45,269 nt of DNA. It comes from Clostridiales bacterium. GTDB taxonomy: Bacteria > Bacillota > Clostridia > Christensenellales > Aristaeellaceae. A program made the translations under genes and the position numbers. Under the pieces are notes generated by a model. It searched no databases, was not told where the DNA came from, and saw nothing but the letters and a program-made list of their open reading frames with translations. The stretch is from contig SFFC01000007.1 of assembly GCA_004556985.1 (NCBI GenBank), positions 1-45,269 of the forward strand, in the 5' to 3' direction. Positions 23,486-32,635 of the stretch are shown piece after piece. Numbering within the stretch: the first letter of the stretch is position 1; each line of letters opens with the position of its first letter.

Positions 23486-24682
23486 CTATGCCGAGATGAA
23501 GAGAAACGATACCTGAAGCTGCCTGAGCAGCTCCGCATTCCTGCGAATCTCCGTCCCTGCAATGCTTTCGATCATGCTCAGGCGGTGTTTCAGCGTATTG
23601 GGATGGATGCCCAGTTCTTCGGCCGTCTCCCGAATCGCGCCCTGATGCAGCAGCCATTCCTGCAGCGTCTCCAGATAATCGAGATGGTATATTTCGTCAT
23701 AAGCAGCTATGCGGCGGATCACCGGATGCAGGAAATACCCGGCAGGCAGCTGATTTGTGCAATGCCTTCGTACATCCTGCAAATATACGTCCTCGTAGAA
23801 AACCCAGCTTTCCTTTGAAATGGAGAGGCAGGAAAGCGCCTGCCGGTAGGCCCAGGGAACATAGATGCTCTCTGCGAGCTCAAAGCTGATTCCCGCGCGA
23901 AGGCTGTGCCGTCCGCAGAAATTCCGCAGGCTGTCCCGCGCGCTGCCCTCCGCCCGTTTGAGTTTCTCCTGTTCCGCCAGCAGGACAAGATGTCCCTCAT
24001 AGATCGTGGAGATGACTTTCGGATCCTGCAAATGATACAGGTCCTTCAGCCGTTCTGCAGGGAGACCGGTATCCTCCGGAATGGACAGGCAGACGAGCCT
24101 TCTTCTGCCCAAATCCTGCGGAGCAAAACGACGGCATACCTGCGCCGCCCGGTCGATCGTTCCGCAGCAGAGCAGCTGATACAGCAGCGATTCATATCCG
24201 CTTTCTTCTGTAACAGCAAAGCTCGGATCGTCTGCTGCCAGAGCCGAAACGGCTCTTCCCACGGAGACAAAAGCCCGGAGCATCTCCTCGGTAAAGGATG
24301 TCCGATAGTCATAGGTCCCAATGAAGCCCCGATAGGCGCCGCGGCTGCGCAAGGCGCAGCGAACTGCATGGTAGCCGTTCGGCAGCTCCGCCATGACGGG
24401 GTCGTCTGCACGCTGCAGCCTTTCAACCACGCGTCCCTGACGGATATCCTGAAGAACCTCATCCGAAATATATCCCTCCAGCCTGGCGCGGTTCCACAAG
24501 ACAATATCCAGCGACTGCTCCTGCGACATATATAGCACACGGAAGCGCGAATCCGCAATGAGGATCGGATTGCCCAGCTGCTGCGCCGCCTGGTCGATCA
24601 GATTCTGAATCGTTGTGCCCTCGGCGAGAAGCCCCAGCAGCATGCCTTCAAACCCCGGAAAGGCCTGACACTTCATATTCAT
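23486..24682 (-). CDS. PucR/CdaR-type transcriptional regulator
   Basis: 398 aa. The N-terminal half is a GAF/PucR-like sensor region (LGNPILIADSRFRVLYMS). The C-terminal end carries the PucR helix-turn-helix: ETAEELGIHPNTLKHRLSMI, followed by a recognition-type helix. It is divergent from a secreted flavin reductase gene, with an 8-bp direct repeat between them, so it probably activates that gene in response to its substrate. The start could be GTG 24685, ATG 24682 or ATG 24676; none has a clear ribosome binding site. Confidence 0.85.
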   Translation of the reverse strand: MNMKCQAFPGFEGMLLGLLAEGTTIQNLIDQAAQQLGNPILIADSRFRVLYMSQEQSLDIVLWNRARLEGYISDEVLQDIRQGRVVERLQRADDPVMAELPNGYHAVRCALRSRGAYRGFIGTYDYRTSFTEEMLRAFVSVGRAVSALAADDPSFAVTEESGYESLLYQLLCCGTIDRAAQVCRRFAPQDLGRRRLVCLSIPEDTGLPAERLKDLYHLQDPKVISTIYEGHLVLLAEQEKLKRAEGSARDSLRNFCGRHSLRAGISFELAESIYVPWAYRQALSCLSISKESWVFYEDVYLQDVRRHCTNQLPAGYFLHPVIRRIAAYDEIYHLDYLETLQEWLLHQGAIRETAEELGIHPNTLKHRLSMIESIAGTEIRRNAELLRQLQVSFLFISA

Positions 24683-24693
24683 CACCCATTGTC

Positions 24694-24750
24694 AGTATAG
24701 CACAGGTTCATTGTCCCGAATATGCCTAAATTCATCTTTTTGATTGTCCC
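24694..24750. promoter_or_regulatory. Intergenic control region with ATTGTCCC direct repeats
   Basis: ATTGTCCC occurs at 24710-24717 and 24743-24750, 33 bp apart (about three helical turns). An extended -10 (TGC-TATACT on the minus strand, 24694-24702) serves the regulator gene. The repeats are good candidates for the PucR-type activator. Confidence 0.5.
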
Positions 24751-24759
24751 AAACAAACA

Positions 24760-24788
24760 ATGACATCACGCTGTTATTTATTTATCAT
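24760..24788 (+). promoter_or_regulatory. Promoter of the flavin reductase gene
   Basis: ATGACA (24760-24765), a 17-nt spacer and TATCAT (24783-24788). Both boxes are weak, as expected for an activated promoter. Confidence 0.5.
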
Positions 24789-24850
24789 ATATCTGCACAT
24801 GGCCTGCGAAAGAACCTATCGCAGCCAAATCAAATCAGGAGGAATCTGTC

Positions 24851-26554
24851 ATGAAGAAACTGCTCTCCCTTCTGCTGACGCTGCTCATGCTCTGCATGAG
24901 TTTCTGCGCAGCAGCGGAAGTCTACACCGGTGTCGGCCAGGGCATCAGCGGAGATGTCCCGGTGACCGTGACGATTGAAAACGGCGTCATCTGCAGCGTT
25001 GAGGTCGGCGAGAACGCCGAAACTGCCGGCATCGGCACCAACGCCATTGAGCAGCTGCCCGCAAAGATCGTCGAAACCCAGAGCATCGCGCTGGACAGCG
25101 TATCCGGCGCCACCATCACCAGCAATGCGATTCTGGCCGCGGTGGAAGCCGCCCTCACCGAGGCCGGGCTCGATGTGGAGGCCTTCAAGGCTGCGCCCGA
25201 GGCTGCCGAGCTGGCGCAGGGCGAGACCGAAACCACCGACATCGTCATCGTCGGCGCCGGCATGGCCGGTCTGATGGCCGCTTATGAGCTGCAGATCAAC
25301 GCCCCCGAGGTGTCCTACATCCTCATCGACAAGCTGGATATGTTCAGCGGCTCCATCCCGGGCACGGGCGGCGCGATCATTGCGACCACCTCACAGCTGC
25401 ACAAGGCTGACAACGCGGAGTGCACCGTGCAGGACATCGTCGACCTCTTTGAATTTACCTCCGGCACCGAGGTCGATGCTGCGCTGATTTCCAACGTGTA
25501 TACCGATTCCAGCATCGTGCTCGATCGCATGGTGGATGGCGGCGCCAATTTCCAGAACCCGCAGGTTTCCAGCAAGTATTCGGACAAGGTCATCTCCTAC
25601 TGGCATGAAAACCGCGGCGCCGGTCTGTCGGCTTTTCTGAACAGCTATGTCGAGGCGAATCCGCTGACCGACCTGCGCCTGGGCACCAAGGCGCAGGAGC
25701 TGATCGTCGAGGATGGAAAGGTTGTTGGCGTCAGGGTCTCCGACAAAGAAAAGACCTATGACATCCGCGCTTCCTATGTCATTCTGGCAACCGGCGGCTT
25801 TGGCACCAGCCCCGAGTATATGGCGCAGTATCTGCCGCTCTTTGCGGATGGCTTCTTCTCCACCAATGCGGGTGCGACCGGCGACGGCATCACCATGACC
25901 GCGCAGTTCGGCACACGGGTTGTCGGCGACGGCAGCATGGGCTCCATCGTCGCTCCCGACGGCTCCGCACTGATCAACAGCCATTTCCTTGTCAACAACG
26001 CCGGCAAGCGCTTCATCGGCGAGGGCGAACCCAAGTATGTGGTACAGCGCGCCGTCTCCCAGCAGGAGAACAGGGATGCATGGCTGCTCGTGGACAGCAC
26101 CTATGCCGACATGGAGACCATCAACGCCAAGATCGAGAAGGGCTTCGTCAAGCAGTACGACTCCCTCGAGGCCCTGGCTGCCGACAACGGCATTGACGTC
26201 GAGGGCCTGCTGGCCACCGCCGAGGCCTACAACGCCGCTGCGAATGCCGGCGAGGAGATCCCTGCTGAAGAATTCTCGCTGTCCTGCAGCCTGGCGACGA
26301 AGCTGGAAACTGCCCCGTTCTATGCCGAGAAGGTTACCCTGCGTACCTTCGGCACGATCCCGGGCATTGAGGTCAATGAGACCTGCCAGGTGCTCGATGG
26401 CGAAGGCAATCCCGTCGAAGGGCTCTATGGTGTGGGCGAGCTCATCGCGGGCAACGCCTTTACCCGGCAGTACCCCGGCGCGGGTGTTGGCATCTCCTGG
26501 GCTGCGAATACCGGACGCTATGTCGCTGCGCAGCTGGCGGAGCTTCTGAAGTAA
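24851..26554 (+). CDS. Secreted flavinylated FAD-dependent reductase (fumarate/urocanate reductase type)
   Basis: 567 aa. Signal peptide (residues 1 to about 22, cut after AAA). Residues 24 to about 105 are an FMN-binding domain with DSVSGAT (82-88), the site where ApbE attaches FMN covalently through the Thr. From about residue 130 it is an FAD_binding_2 domain: IVIVGAGMAG (131-140), ILATGGFGTSPE, and a C-terminal FTRQYPGAGVGISWA where this family keeps its active-site Arg. Such enzymes reduce an organic acceptor outside the cell using electrons from membrane flavoproteins or quinones. The acceptor cannot be read from the sequence. No apbE is visible in the window. AGGAGG lies upstream of the ATG. 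Confidence 0.9.
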   Translation: MKKLLSLLLTLLMLCMSFCAAAEVYTGVGQGISGDVPVTVTIENGVICSVEVGENAETAGIGTNAIEQLPAKIVETQSIALDSVSGATITSNAILAAVEAALTEAGLDVEAFKAAPEAAELAQGETETTDIVIVGAGMAGLMAAYELQINAPEVSYILIDKLDMFSGSIPGTGGAIIATTSQLHKADNAECTVQDIVDLFEFTSGTEVDAALISNVYTDSSIVLDRMVDGGANFQNPQVSSKYSDKVISYWHENRGAGLSAFLNSYVEANPLTDLRLGTKAQELIVEDGKVVGVRVSDKEKTYDIRASYVILATGGFGTSPEYMAQYLPLFADGFFSTNAGATGDGITMTAQFGTRVVGDGSMGSIVAPDGSALINSHFLVNNAGKRFIGEGEPKYVVQRAVSQQENRDAWLLVDSTYADMETINAKIEKGFVKQYDSLEALAADNGIDVEGLLATAEAYNAAANAGEEIPAEEFSLSCSLATKLETAPFYAEKVTLRTFGTIPGIEVNETCQVLDGEGNPVEGLYGVGELIAGNAFTRQYPGAGVGISWAANTGRYVAAQLAELLK

Positions 26555-26567
26555 ACCTGTCTCTTCG

Positions 26568-26604
26568 GCGCTGTCCATACAAACGGGCAGCGCTTTTCCT
26601 TTTC
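26568..26604 (+). terminator. Terminator of the flavin reductase gene
   Basis: A 9-bp stem (26568-26576 with 26585-26593, one G-T pair), then TTTTCCTTTTC. Confidence 0.8.
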
Positions 26605-26652
26605 AAAAAAGCGGCCTTTCTCCGTTTGAAACGCGGAGAAAAGCCGTTTTTC
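26605..26652. terminator. Bidirectional terminator between the flavin reductase gene and recN
   Basis: A 13-bp stem with one mismatch (26612-26624 with 26634-26646), with A6 on the left and T5 on the right. It works for both convergent genes. Confidence 0.8.
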
Positions 26653-26712
26653 TATTGCCTATAAGCCGACTCCGCGCCAAAGACGCAGAATCATTTCATG
26701 GATAAGAGCCTG

Positions 26713-28458
26713 TTATCCGTTTCTGTACGCTGCCCTCAGCTCCTGCTTGCGCCTTTGCGCATCGGCAAGCATCGTTCTCGCATGGCGGACGCTGCTCTCG
26801 CTCTCGCAGTCCGCCCCGCCGACCATCCTGGCGATCTCCTGCGCGCGCTGCCCGTCGTTCAGGTGCGTAACCTCCGTGCGCGTTGCGCCGTCATCGTCAT
26901 ACTTGCGCACGAGGAACTGCTCGTCCGCCATCGCGGCGATCTGCGGCAGATGCGTCACGCAGATGACCTGGTGGTGGTCGCCGATCTGGCTCATCTTCTC
27001 TGCGACGACCTGCGCCATCCGTCCGCTGATGCCGGTGTCGATCTCGTCAAAGACCATGCTTCTGGGGATACCCGGCTTCTGCGCGGAGAGATTCTTGAGC
27101 GCGAGCATGATGCGCGAAAGCTCGCCGCCGGAGGCGACCTTCGCCAGCGGCCTGAGCGGCTGACCCAGGTTCGCGCAGAACATCATCTCCATCCGGTCCG
27201 CGCCCTGCGCGCTGAACCGGTCGCTCAGCTTTTCGCCCGCGGCGAGCGGCAAAAACGACATCGACAGCCGCGCGTTCTTCATGCCCAGATCGTGCAGCTG
27301 GGTTTCCATACTCGCCTCGAAGCGGCGCGCCGCGCTCTCCCGCGCATGCGTCAGATGCATGGAGACGGCCTCCAGCGCCTTCGCGCTCTGGCGGAACTCC
27401 TTCTCCAGCCGCTCCATCTCCCCGTCGGAATCCTCCAGCCCGGTGAGCTCCGCGGCGATCTTGTCCCGATAGCGGATCATCTCGCGGGTCGTCGCGCCGT
27501 ATTTGCGGTTGAGCCGCTTGAGCAGGTCGAGCCGTGCTTCGACGCGCTCGGCCTCCTCCTCGTCAAAATCCATCTCCTCGCGCAGAGCGGACAGATCCCG
27601 CACGGCATCCTCGACCTCGTAGCAGAGCCCGTCGAGCCGGGCATAGACCGCCTCATATTTTTCGTCCAGCGGGGCAACCGACGCGAGCGCATCGACGCCG
27701 CGGCGCAGCAGTTCCACGGCGGTAGAGGCGTTTTCGTCTCCGTCGCTCAGCAGCGAGCAGGCCTCGTCAAACGCCTCCATGATCTTCCCCGCGTTGCGGT
27801 AAAAGACCTTCTGGCGCGAGAGCTCCTCCTCCTCGCCCTCGACGAGACGCGCGCTGCGCAGCTCGTCGAGCTGAAAGGTGAGCATATCCTGCCGCTGCGC
27901 GCGCTCGGCAACGCTCTTGCGCAGCCGCGAGAGCTTCTGTCCCGCCTGACGCCAGGCCGTGTAGAGGCGCTCGTTTTCCTCAAGCAGCGGGCGAATCTCA
28001 TCGGATGCGTATTCATCGAGATAGCCGATGTGGTTGCGGCTGTCCAGCAGCAGCTGATGCTCATGCTGGCCGTGAATATCCAACAGCTGCGCGGAAACCT
28101 GCCGCAGCGTCTGCAGCGGCACGATGGTGCCGTTCAGGCGGCAGATGTTCTTGCCTGCGCTCGTCAGCTCGCGGGAGATGGAGACCATGTCCTCGTCGCC
28201 CGTGAGCTCCAGCTCCGCGAGCAGCTGCTGAACCTTCCCGTTGTCCGCAATGTCAAACACAGCCTCGACGCGGGCCTTGGCCTCACCACTGGCAATCAGC
28301 TCCCTGTCGGCGCGCTCGCCGAGCACGAGGTTGACCGCGTCCACGACGATCGACTTGCCGGCGCCCGTCTCGCCCGTCATCACGTTCATGCCCGGCGCAA
28401 AGTCGATCGTCATATCCTGAATCAGCGCCAGATGGTGAATACTCAGCTGAAGCAGCAT
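26713..28458 (-). CDS. recN: DNA repair protein RecN
   Basis: 581 aa, an SMC-like ATPase for double-strand break repair. Walker A GETGAGKSIVVDAVNLVLG near residue 30, a long central coiled coil (about 150-360), then the signature ASGGELSRIMLAL and Walker B MVFDEIDTGISG followed by a D-loop. It is the last gene of the nusB-to-recN chain, 21 nt after argR, as in many Firmicutes. It ends before a bidirectional terminator. Confidence 0.95.
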   Translation of the reverse strand: MLLQLSIHHLALIQDMTIDFAPGMNVMTGETGAGKSIVVDAVNLVLGERADRELIASGEAKARVEAVFDIADNGKVQQLLAELELTGDEDMVSISRELTSAGKNICRLNGTIVPLQTLRQVSAQLLDIHGQHEHQLLLDSRNHIGYLDEYASDEIRPLLEENERLYTAWRQAGQKLSRLRKSVAERAQRQDMLTFQLDELRSARLVEGEEEELSRQKVFYRNAGKIMEAFDEACSLLSDGDENASTAVELLRRGVDALASVAPLDEKYEAVYARLDGLCYEVEDAVRDLSALREEMDFDEEEAERVEARLDLLKRLNRKYGATTREMIRYRDKIAAELTGLEDSDGEMERLEKEFRQSAKALEAVSMHLTHARESAARRFEASMETQLHDLGMKNARLSMSFLPLAAGEKLSDRFSAQGADRMEMMFCANLGQPLRPLAKVASGGELSRIMLALKNLSAQKPGIPRSMVFDEIDTGISGRMAQVVAEKMSQIGDHHQVICVTHLPQIAAMADEQFLVRKYDDDGATRTEVTHLNDGQRAQEIARMVGGADCESESSVRHARTMLADAQRRKQELRAAYRNG

Positions 28459-28479
28459 GCTGTCCTCCTGACCGCAATG

Positions 28480-28929
28480 TCATCGGATGATCCCGCGAAA
28501 GCGGCGCATGACCGCGTCCACGTCTTCGTTGGAACGGACGATCACGAGGATCGTGTTGTCGCCCGCGATGGTTCCCAGCACCTCCGGCCACTTGAGGCAA
28601 TCCACCGCCTCGCCGGCGACATGCGCGCTGCCCGGCAGCGTCCTGATGACGATCAGGTTGTTCGCGCTGTCCATGCTGACGACGGAATCGGAGAGCATGC
28701 GGATCAGGCGTTCGTTGGTCCCCTGCTCCTCCCTGTCCATGGTCGCATAGCGGTAGCTTCCGTCCTCCGCGAGCACCTTGAGCAGATGCATCTCCTTGAT
28801 GTCGCGCGACACCGTCGCCTGCGTCACCACCATGCCGCGCTCGCCGAGCGCCTGTGCGAGCTCCTCCTGGGTCTGGATGCTTTGGCTCTCCACGATCTCG
28901 CGGATCAAAGCCTGTCGTCTCGCCTTCAT
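28480..28929 (-). CDS. argR: Arginine repressor ArgR/AhrC
   Basis: 149 aa. N-terminal winged helix with TQATVSRDIKEMHLLKV; C-terminal oligomerisation and arginine-binding domain with NLIVIRTLPGSAHVAG and GTIAGDNTILVIVRS (the Asp that contacts arginine is in GDNT). It represses arginine synthesis and activates its breakdown. It lies between nadK and recN, the usual arrangement. Confidence 0.95.
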   Translation of the reverse strand: MKARRQALIREIVESQSIQTQEELAQALGERGMVVTQATVSRDIKEMHLLKVLAEDGSYRYATMDREEQGTNERLIRMLSDSVVSMDSANNLIVIRTLPGSAHVAGEAVDCLKWPEVLGTIAGDNTILVIVRSNEDVDAVMRRFRGIIR

Positions 28930-28945
28930 GCGGGAACCTCCTTAT

Positions 28946-29830
28946 TCACAGACTCCACTGCGAAAGCTTGTCCTTCAGCAGCGAAAAGAAATTTCTCTCC
29001 TTGGGAAACCGGATCAGCAGCGCATCATGCGGCGAGCGGATGATCGTGATCTGCTCCTGGTTGAGCATCTGGCAGATGGGCTGCCCGTCGATGGAAAGGC
29101 GGATGCCCTCCCGCATCTCCTTCATGTCGATGCGCAGTGTGACGCGCTCCTGACAGGAGAGGACGATCGGCCGCGACTGCAGCGAGTGCGGACAGATCGG
29201 GTTGAGCACGAAGCAGGGTACGTCCGGGCTGACGATCGGCCCGCCTGCCGAGAGGGAATACGCCGTAGAGCCCGTCGGGCTCGCGACAACGACGCCGTCA
29301 GCGATATAGTGATCCACGAGCGTCTGCCCCACAAAAGCATCCAGCGCGATCATCCGCTGCGAGAGTCCACGGGAGATCGAAACCTCGTTGGTCGCAAACG
29401 CGGAGATCGTCTGCCCGCCGCACTCCGCGTCGACATACAGCATCATCCGGTGCTCGATTTCGTATTCGCCCCGCCGCAGCAGATCGAGCGCGTCGCCCAG
29501 CTCGTCGACCTGCGTCTCCAGCAGAAAGCCCAGCCTGCCCAGGTTGATGCCCAGCATCGGGATGCCGCAATCCACATAGCAGTCCAGCGCGCGAAGCATG
29601 GTTCCGTCGCCGCCAAAGACGAACAGCGCATCGATCGCCGAAGCATCGGGCCGCTCGAAAAACGCGGCGCCCTCCGCCGTCTCCGGGAGGATGGAGAGCA
29701 GCTCGCTGCGATCCTCCTCGAAGAAGCAGGGCTCCATCTCCTTCTCCCGGCAAAGCGCCGCACAGCGGCGCACGGCATCGAACACGGCGGCCTTGTTCCG
29801 GTTGAGATAGAACAGCACGCGGCGTATCAT
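28946..29830 (-). CDS. nadK: NAD kinase
   Basis: 294 aa. It phosphorylates NAD to NADP with ATP or polyphosphate. The GGDGT motif is seen in FVFGGDGTMLRAL, the NE/D motif in TNEVSISRG, and the glycine-rich SPTGSTAYSLSAGGPIV follows. ATG 29830 has GGAGGGG at 4 nt; the open frame upstream has no such site. Confidence 0.94.
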   Translation of the reverse strand: MIRRVLFYLNRNKAAVFDAVRRCAALCREKEMEPCFFEEDRSELLSILPETAEGAAFFERPDASAIDALFVFGGDGTMLRALDCYVDCGIPMLGINLGRLGFLLETQVDELGDALDLLRRGEYEIEHRMMLYVDAECGGQTISAFATNEVSISRGLSQRMIALDAFVGQTLVDHYIADGVVVASPTGSTAYSLSAGGPIVSPDVPCFVLNPICPHSLQSRPIVLSCQERVTLRIDMKEMREGIRLSIDGQPICQMLNQEQITIIRSPHDALLIRFPKERNFFSLLKDKLSQWSL

Positions 29831-29922
29831 AAAACCCCTCCCTGTTTGCATTCATCGTCGCTGCAAAGCCGGTAAACTTCCGTCCCGCAGCCCTCCGGGG
29901 CGTCTCATGGCGCCGCGCCGGA

Positions 29923-30741
29923 TCAACTCTCCCGCAGGCTTTGGTGCGCCTGCTCCACAACGGCGTCGATCTCCTCCAGCGTAACCCGGTGTGTCGCCCT
30001 CGAGGGCGGCAGGATATGCACGAGAAACTCGATGTTCCCCTCCGGCCCCTTGATCGGCGAGAAGGAGAGCGCCTGCGCGCACCAGCCCATGTCGTTTTCG
30101 ATAAAACTGAGAATCTCCCGGATGACATCCCGATGCACCTGCGCGTCGCGGACGACGCCCTTCTTGCCCACGCGCTCCGGCCCGGCCTCAAACTGCGGCT
30201 TGATCAGCGAGATGAACGCGCCCTCCTCGCCAAGAATCGCGGCGGCCGCCGGCAGAATCCTGGTGATCGAGATGAAGGAAACGTCCATCACGCCGAGCGT
30301 CGGACGAAGCGGAAGATCCTCCGGCTTGAGATAGCGCGCGTTCGTGCGCTCCATCACGGTCACGCGCGGATCATTGCGCAGCTTCCAGTCGAGCTGGCCA
30401 TAGCCCACGTCGATCGAATAAACATGCGCCGCGCCGTTTTGCAGCAGCACATCCGTAAACCCGCCCGTGGACGCGCCCAAATCCATCGCGACGACCCCCT
30501 TGGGATCGACCCCGAAGACCTTGAGCCCCTTCTCGAGCTTGAGCGCACCCCGGCTGACATAGCCCGTTCCCGTCTGGCGGACGATCAGCTCGTCCGTATC
30601 GAGCACGGGAACCGACGCCTTGGTCACCTTCGTCTCGCGGATGTAGACGACGCCGGACATGATCAGCGCCTGCGCCTTCTCCCGGCTCGCTGCCAGGCCG
30701 CGCTCAACCAGCGCGACATCCGCCCTCTTCTTTTCAGCCAT
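29923..30741 (-). CDS. tlyA: TlyA family rRNA 2'-O-methyltransferase
   Basis: 272 aa. N-terminal S4 RNA-binding domain (RADVALVERGLAASREKAQA), then an FtsJ-like SAM methyltransferase (MDLGASTGGFTDVLLQNGA, then LGVMDVSFISITRILPA). In other bacteria TlyA methylates the 16S and 23S rRNA. It overlaps the dxs stop by 8 nt. ATG 30741 is preceded by AGGAG. Confidence 0.93.
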   Translation of the reverse strand: MAEKKRADVALVERGLAASREKAQALIMSGVVYIRETKVTKASVPVLDTDELIVRQTGTGYVSRGALKLEKGLKVFGVDPKGVVAMDLGASTGGFTDVLLQNGAAHVYSIDVGYGQLDWKLRNDPRVTVMERTNARYLKPEDLPLRPTLGVMDVSFISITRILPAAAAILGEEGAFISLIKPQFEAGPERVGKKGVVRDAQVHRDVIREILSFIENDMGWCAQALSFSPIKGPEGNIEFLVHILPPSRATHRVTLEEIDAVVEQAHQSLRES

Positions 30742-32623
30742 CTGTCCTCTCCTGCCCGCCAAGCGCGCGCTCAAAGCGCGCGGCAATCTGCTCCGGCATC
30801 AAAGCGCATTCCTCCAGCAGCTGCGCGACCGACCCATGCGCGACAAACCGGTCGCCAATGCCCAACATGTCAATCGGCTCTCGCGCGCCATGCGCCGCGC
30901 AGAGCCTTGCGATCTCCGAGCCGAACCCGCCGACGAGCTCGCCCTCCTCGACGACGAACAGCCCGGTTTTCTCCCGGAACAGGCGCGTGAGGCAGTCCAT
31001 ATCCATCGGCTTGAGCGAGCAGCAGTCAATGACGCCCACGTCGTATCCCTTTTCGCGCAGCAGCGCGCTCGCGCGCACCGCATGCTGCGTCATCCGCCCA
31101 TACGCGAGGATGACATAGTCCTTTGCCGGCACCATCGTCTGCCATTTGCCGACCTCAAACGTCCGCCCGTCCGCGCTCTGCGCATAGGGTTCGATCCCCT
31201 CCTTGGGATACTGCACGACGCACGGCCCCTTGAGCGCCAGCGTCGCGCGGACGGCAAGGCGGATCTCCTGCGTGTCCCGCGGCGCGAGCAGCGTCAGATT
31301 CGGAATGCTCAGCAGCATGGGCACGCTGAGCACGCCGTGATGCGTCTTGCCGTCGTCGCCGACGAGGCCGATGTGATCCGTCAGGATGCAGACCGGCAGG
31401 TTCTGCAGACAGACATCGTGAACAATCTGGTCGTATGCGCGCTGAAGAAAGGTCGAGTAGACGGCAAAATACGGCCGCATGCCGCCGCGCGCCAGACCGG
31501 CCGCCATGCTGACGGCATGCTGCTCTGCGATGCCGACGTCAAAAAAGCGTTCGGGATAATAGGTCGCAAATTCGCTCAGGCCGGTTCCGCCCGCCATCGC
31601 CGCCGTGATCGCGACGACGCGCTCGTCCTCCGCCGCCATCGCGACGAGGGTCTTGCCAGCCACCTGTGCGGCGCTTTCCTTGCTGCTCTGGTTGCGCTTC
31701 AGGCCATTTTCCACGCGGAAGGGCGCGACGCCGTGGAATTTCTCCGGCTGGCGCTCGGCAAGATCGTAGCCATAGCCCTTTTTCGTGATGACGTGGATCA
31801 TCACGGGCGTGTCGCTGATCTGCTTCGCCTCCTCAAAGACATGGGTCATCTCGTCGATGTTGTGCCCGTCGAACGGGCCGAGGTACCGGAAGCCCAGCGC
31901 CTCAAACAGCTCGCCCTCCGTCACGACGGATTTGATCATGTTCTTGGCCTTCTCGATCGCTCTGGCAACCGGCCTGCCGACCAGCGGAATGCGCTCCAGC
32001 CTCTGCTTGATGCGCTTCTTTCCGCCATACCAGGAGGCGCTCGCGCGCAGATGCTTGAAATAGGAGGAGAGCGCGCCGACGTTTTTGGAGATCGACATCT
32101 CGTTGTCATTGAGGATGACGATCAGGCGGTTATGCCCGTTTCCGGCGTCGTTCATTGCCTCGTAGCACATGCCGCCGGTCAGCGCGCCGTCCCCGACGAT
32201 CGCGACCACATGATAGTCCTCATGATGCAGATCCCTCGCCCGCGCGAGGCCAAGCGCCATCGAGATCGCGGTGGAGGAATGCCCCGTGTCAAAGAGATCG
32301 TGCTCGCTCTCCTCGCGGCAGGGGAAGCCGCTCATGCCCCGATACGAGCGCAGCGTCGGGAACTGCTCCTGGCGCCCGGTGAGCAGCTTGTGCGCGTAAA
32401 TCTGATGCCCGACGTCAAAGATGATCTTGTCTCTCGGACTGGAAAACGCGCGATGCAGCGCAATCGTCAGATCGACATCTCCCAGGTTGGAGGCGAGATG
32501 GCCGCCCTGACGCGAGACCGTATCGATAATCGTCTGCCGCAGCTCGGTCGCCAGCTGCGCGCATTGCGCCGGATCGAGCTTTTTGACATCCTCCGGGCTG
32601 TGAATTTCCGGCAGAATCGCCAT
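30734..32623 (-). CDS. dxs: 1-deoxy-D-xylulose-5-phosphate synthase
   Basis: 629 aa. First enzyme of the MEP isoprenoid pathway: it condenses pyruvate and glyceraldehyde-3-phosphate with thiamine diphosphate. The TPP-binding region is VGDGALTGGMCYEAMNDAG followed by ILNDNEMSIS; the transketolase pyrimidine domain has GIAEQHAVSMAAGLARGG; the C-terminal domain follows. GGGGG lies near the ATG. It follows the OapA-like gene by 12 nt and overlaps tlyA, so it is cotranscribed with both and lies downstream of the OLE RNA. Confidence 0.95.
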   Translation of the reverse strand: MAILPEIHSPEDVKKLDPAQCAQLATELRQTIIDTVSRQGGHLASNLGDVDLTIALHRAFSSPRDKIIFDVGHQIYAHKLLTGRQEQFPTLRSYRGMSGFPCREESEHDLFDTGHSSTAISMALGLARARDLHHEDYHVVAIVGDGALTGGMCYEAMNDAGNGHNRLIVILNDNEMSISKNVGALSSYFKHLRASASWYGGKKRIKQRLERIPLVGRPVARAIEKAKNMIKSVVTEGELFEALGFRYLGPFDGHNIDEMTHVFEEAKQISDTPVMIHVITKKGYGYDLAERQPEKFHGVAPFRVENGLKRNQSSKESAAQVAGKTLVAMAAEDERVVAITAAMAGGTGLSEFATYYPERFFDVGIAEQHAVSMAAGLARGGMRPYFAVYSTFLQRAYDQIVHDVCLQNLPVCILTDHIGLVGDDGKTHHGVLSVPMLLSIPNLTLLAPRDTQEIRLAVRATLALKGPCVVQYPKEGIEPYAQSADGRTFEVGKWQTMVPAKDYVILAYGRMTQHAVRASALLREKGYDVGVIDCCSLKPMDMDCLTRLFREKTGLFVVEEGELVGGFGSEIARLCAAHGAREPIDMLGIGDRFVAHGSVAQLLEECALMPEQIAARFERALGGQERTDG

Positions 32624-32635
32624 CCGGGCACCCCC

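Noticed and set aside
26698..29043. 781-aa plus-strand open frame
   Set aside because: Antisense shadow of recN and argR, no ribosome binding site and no recognisable motif.
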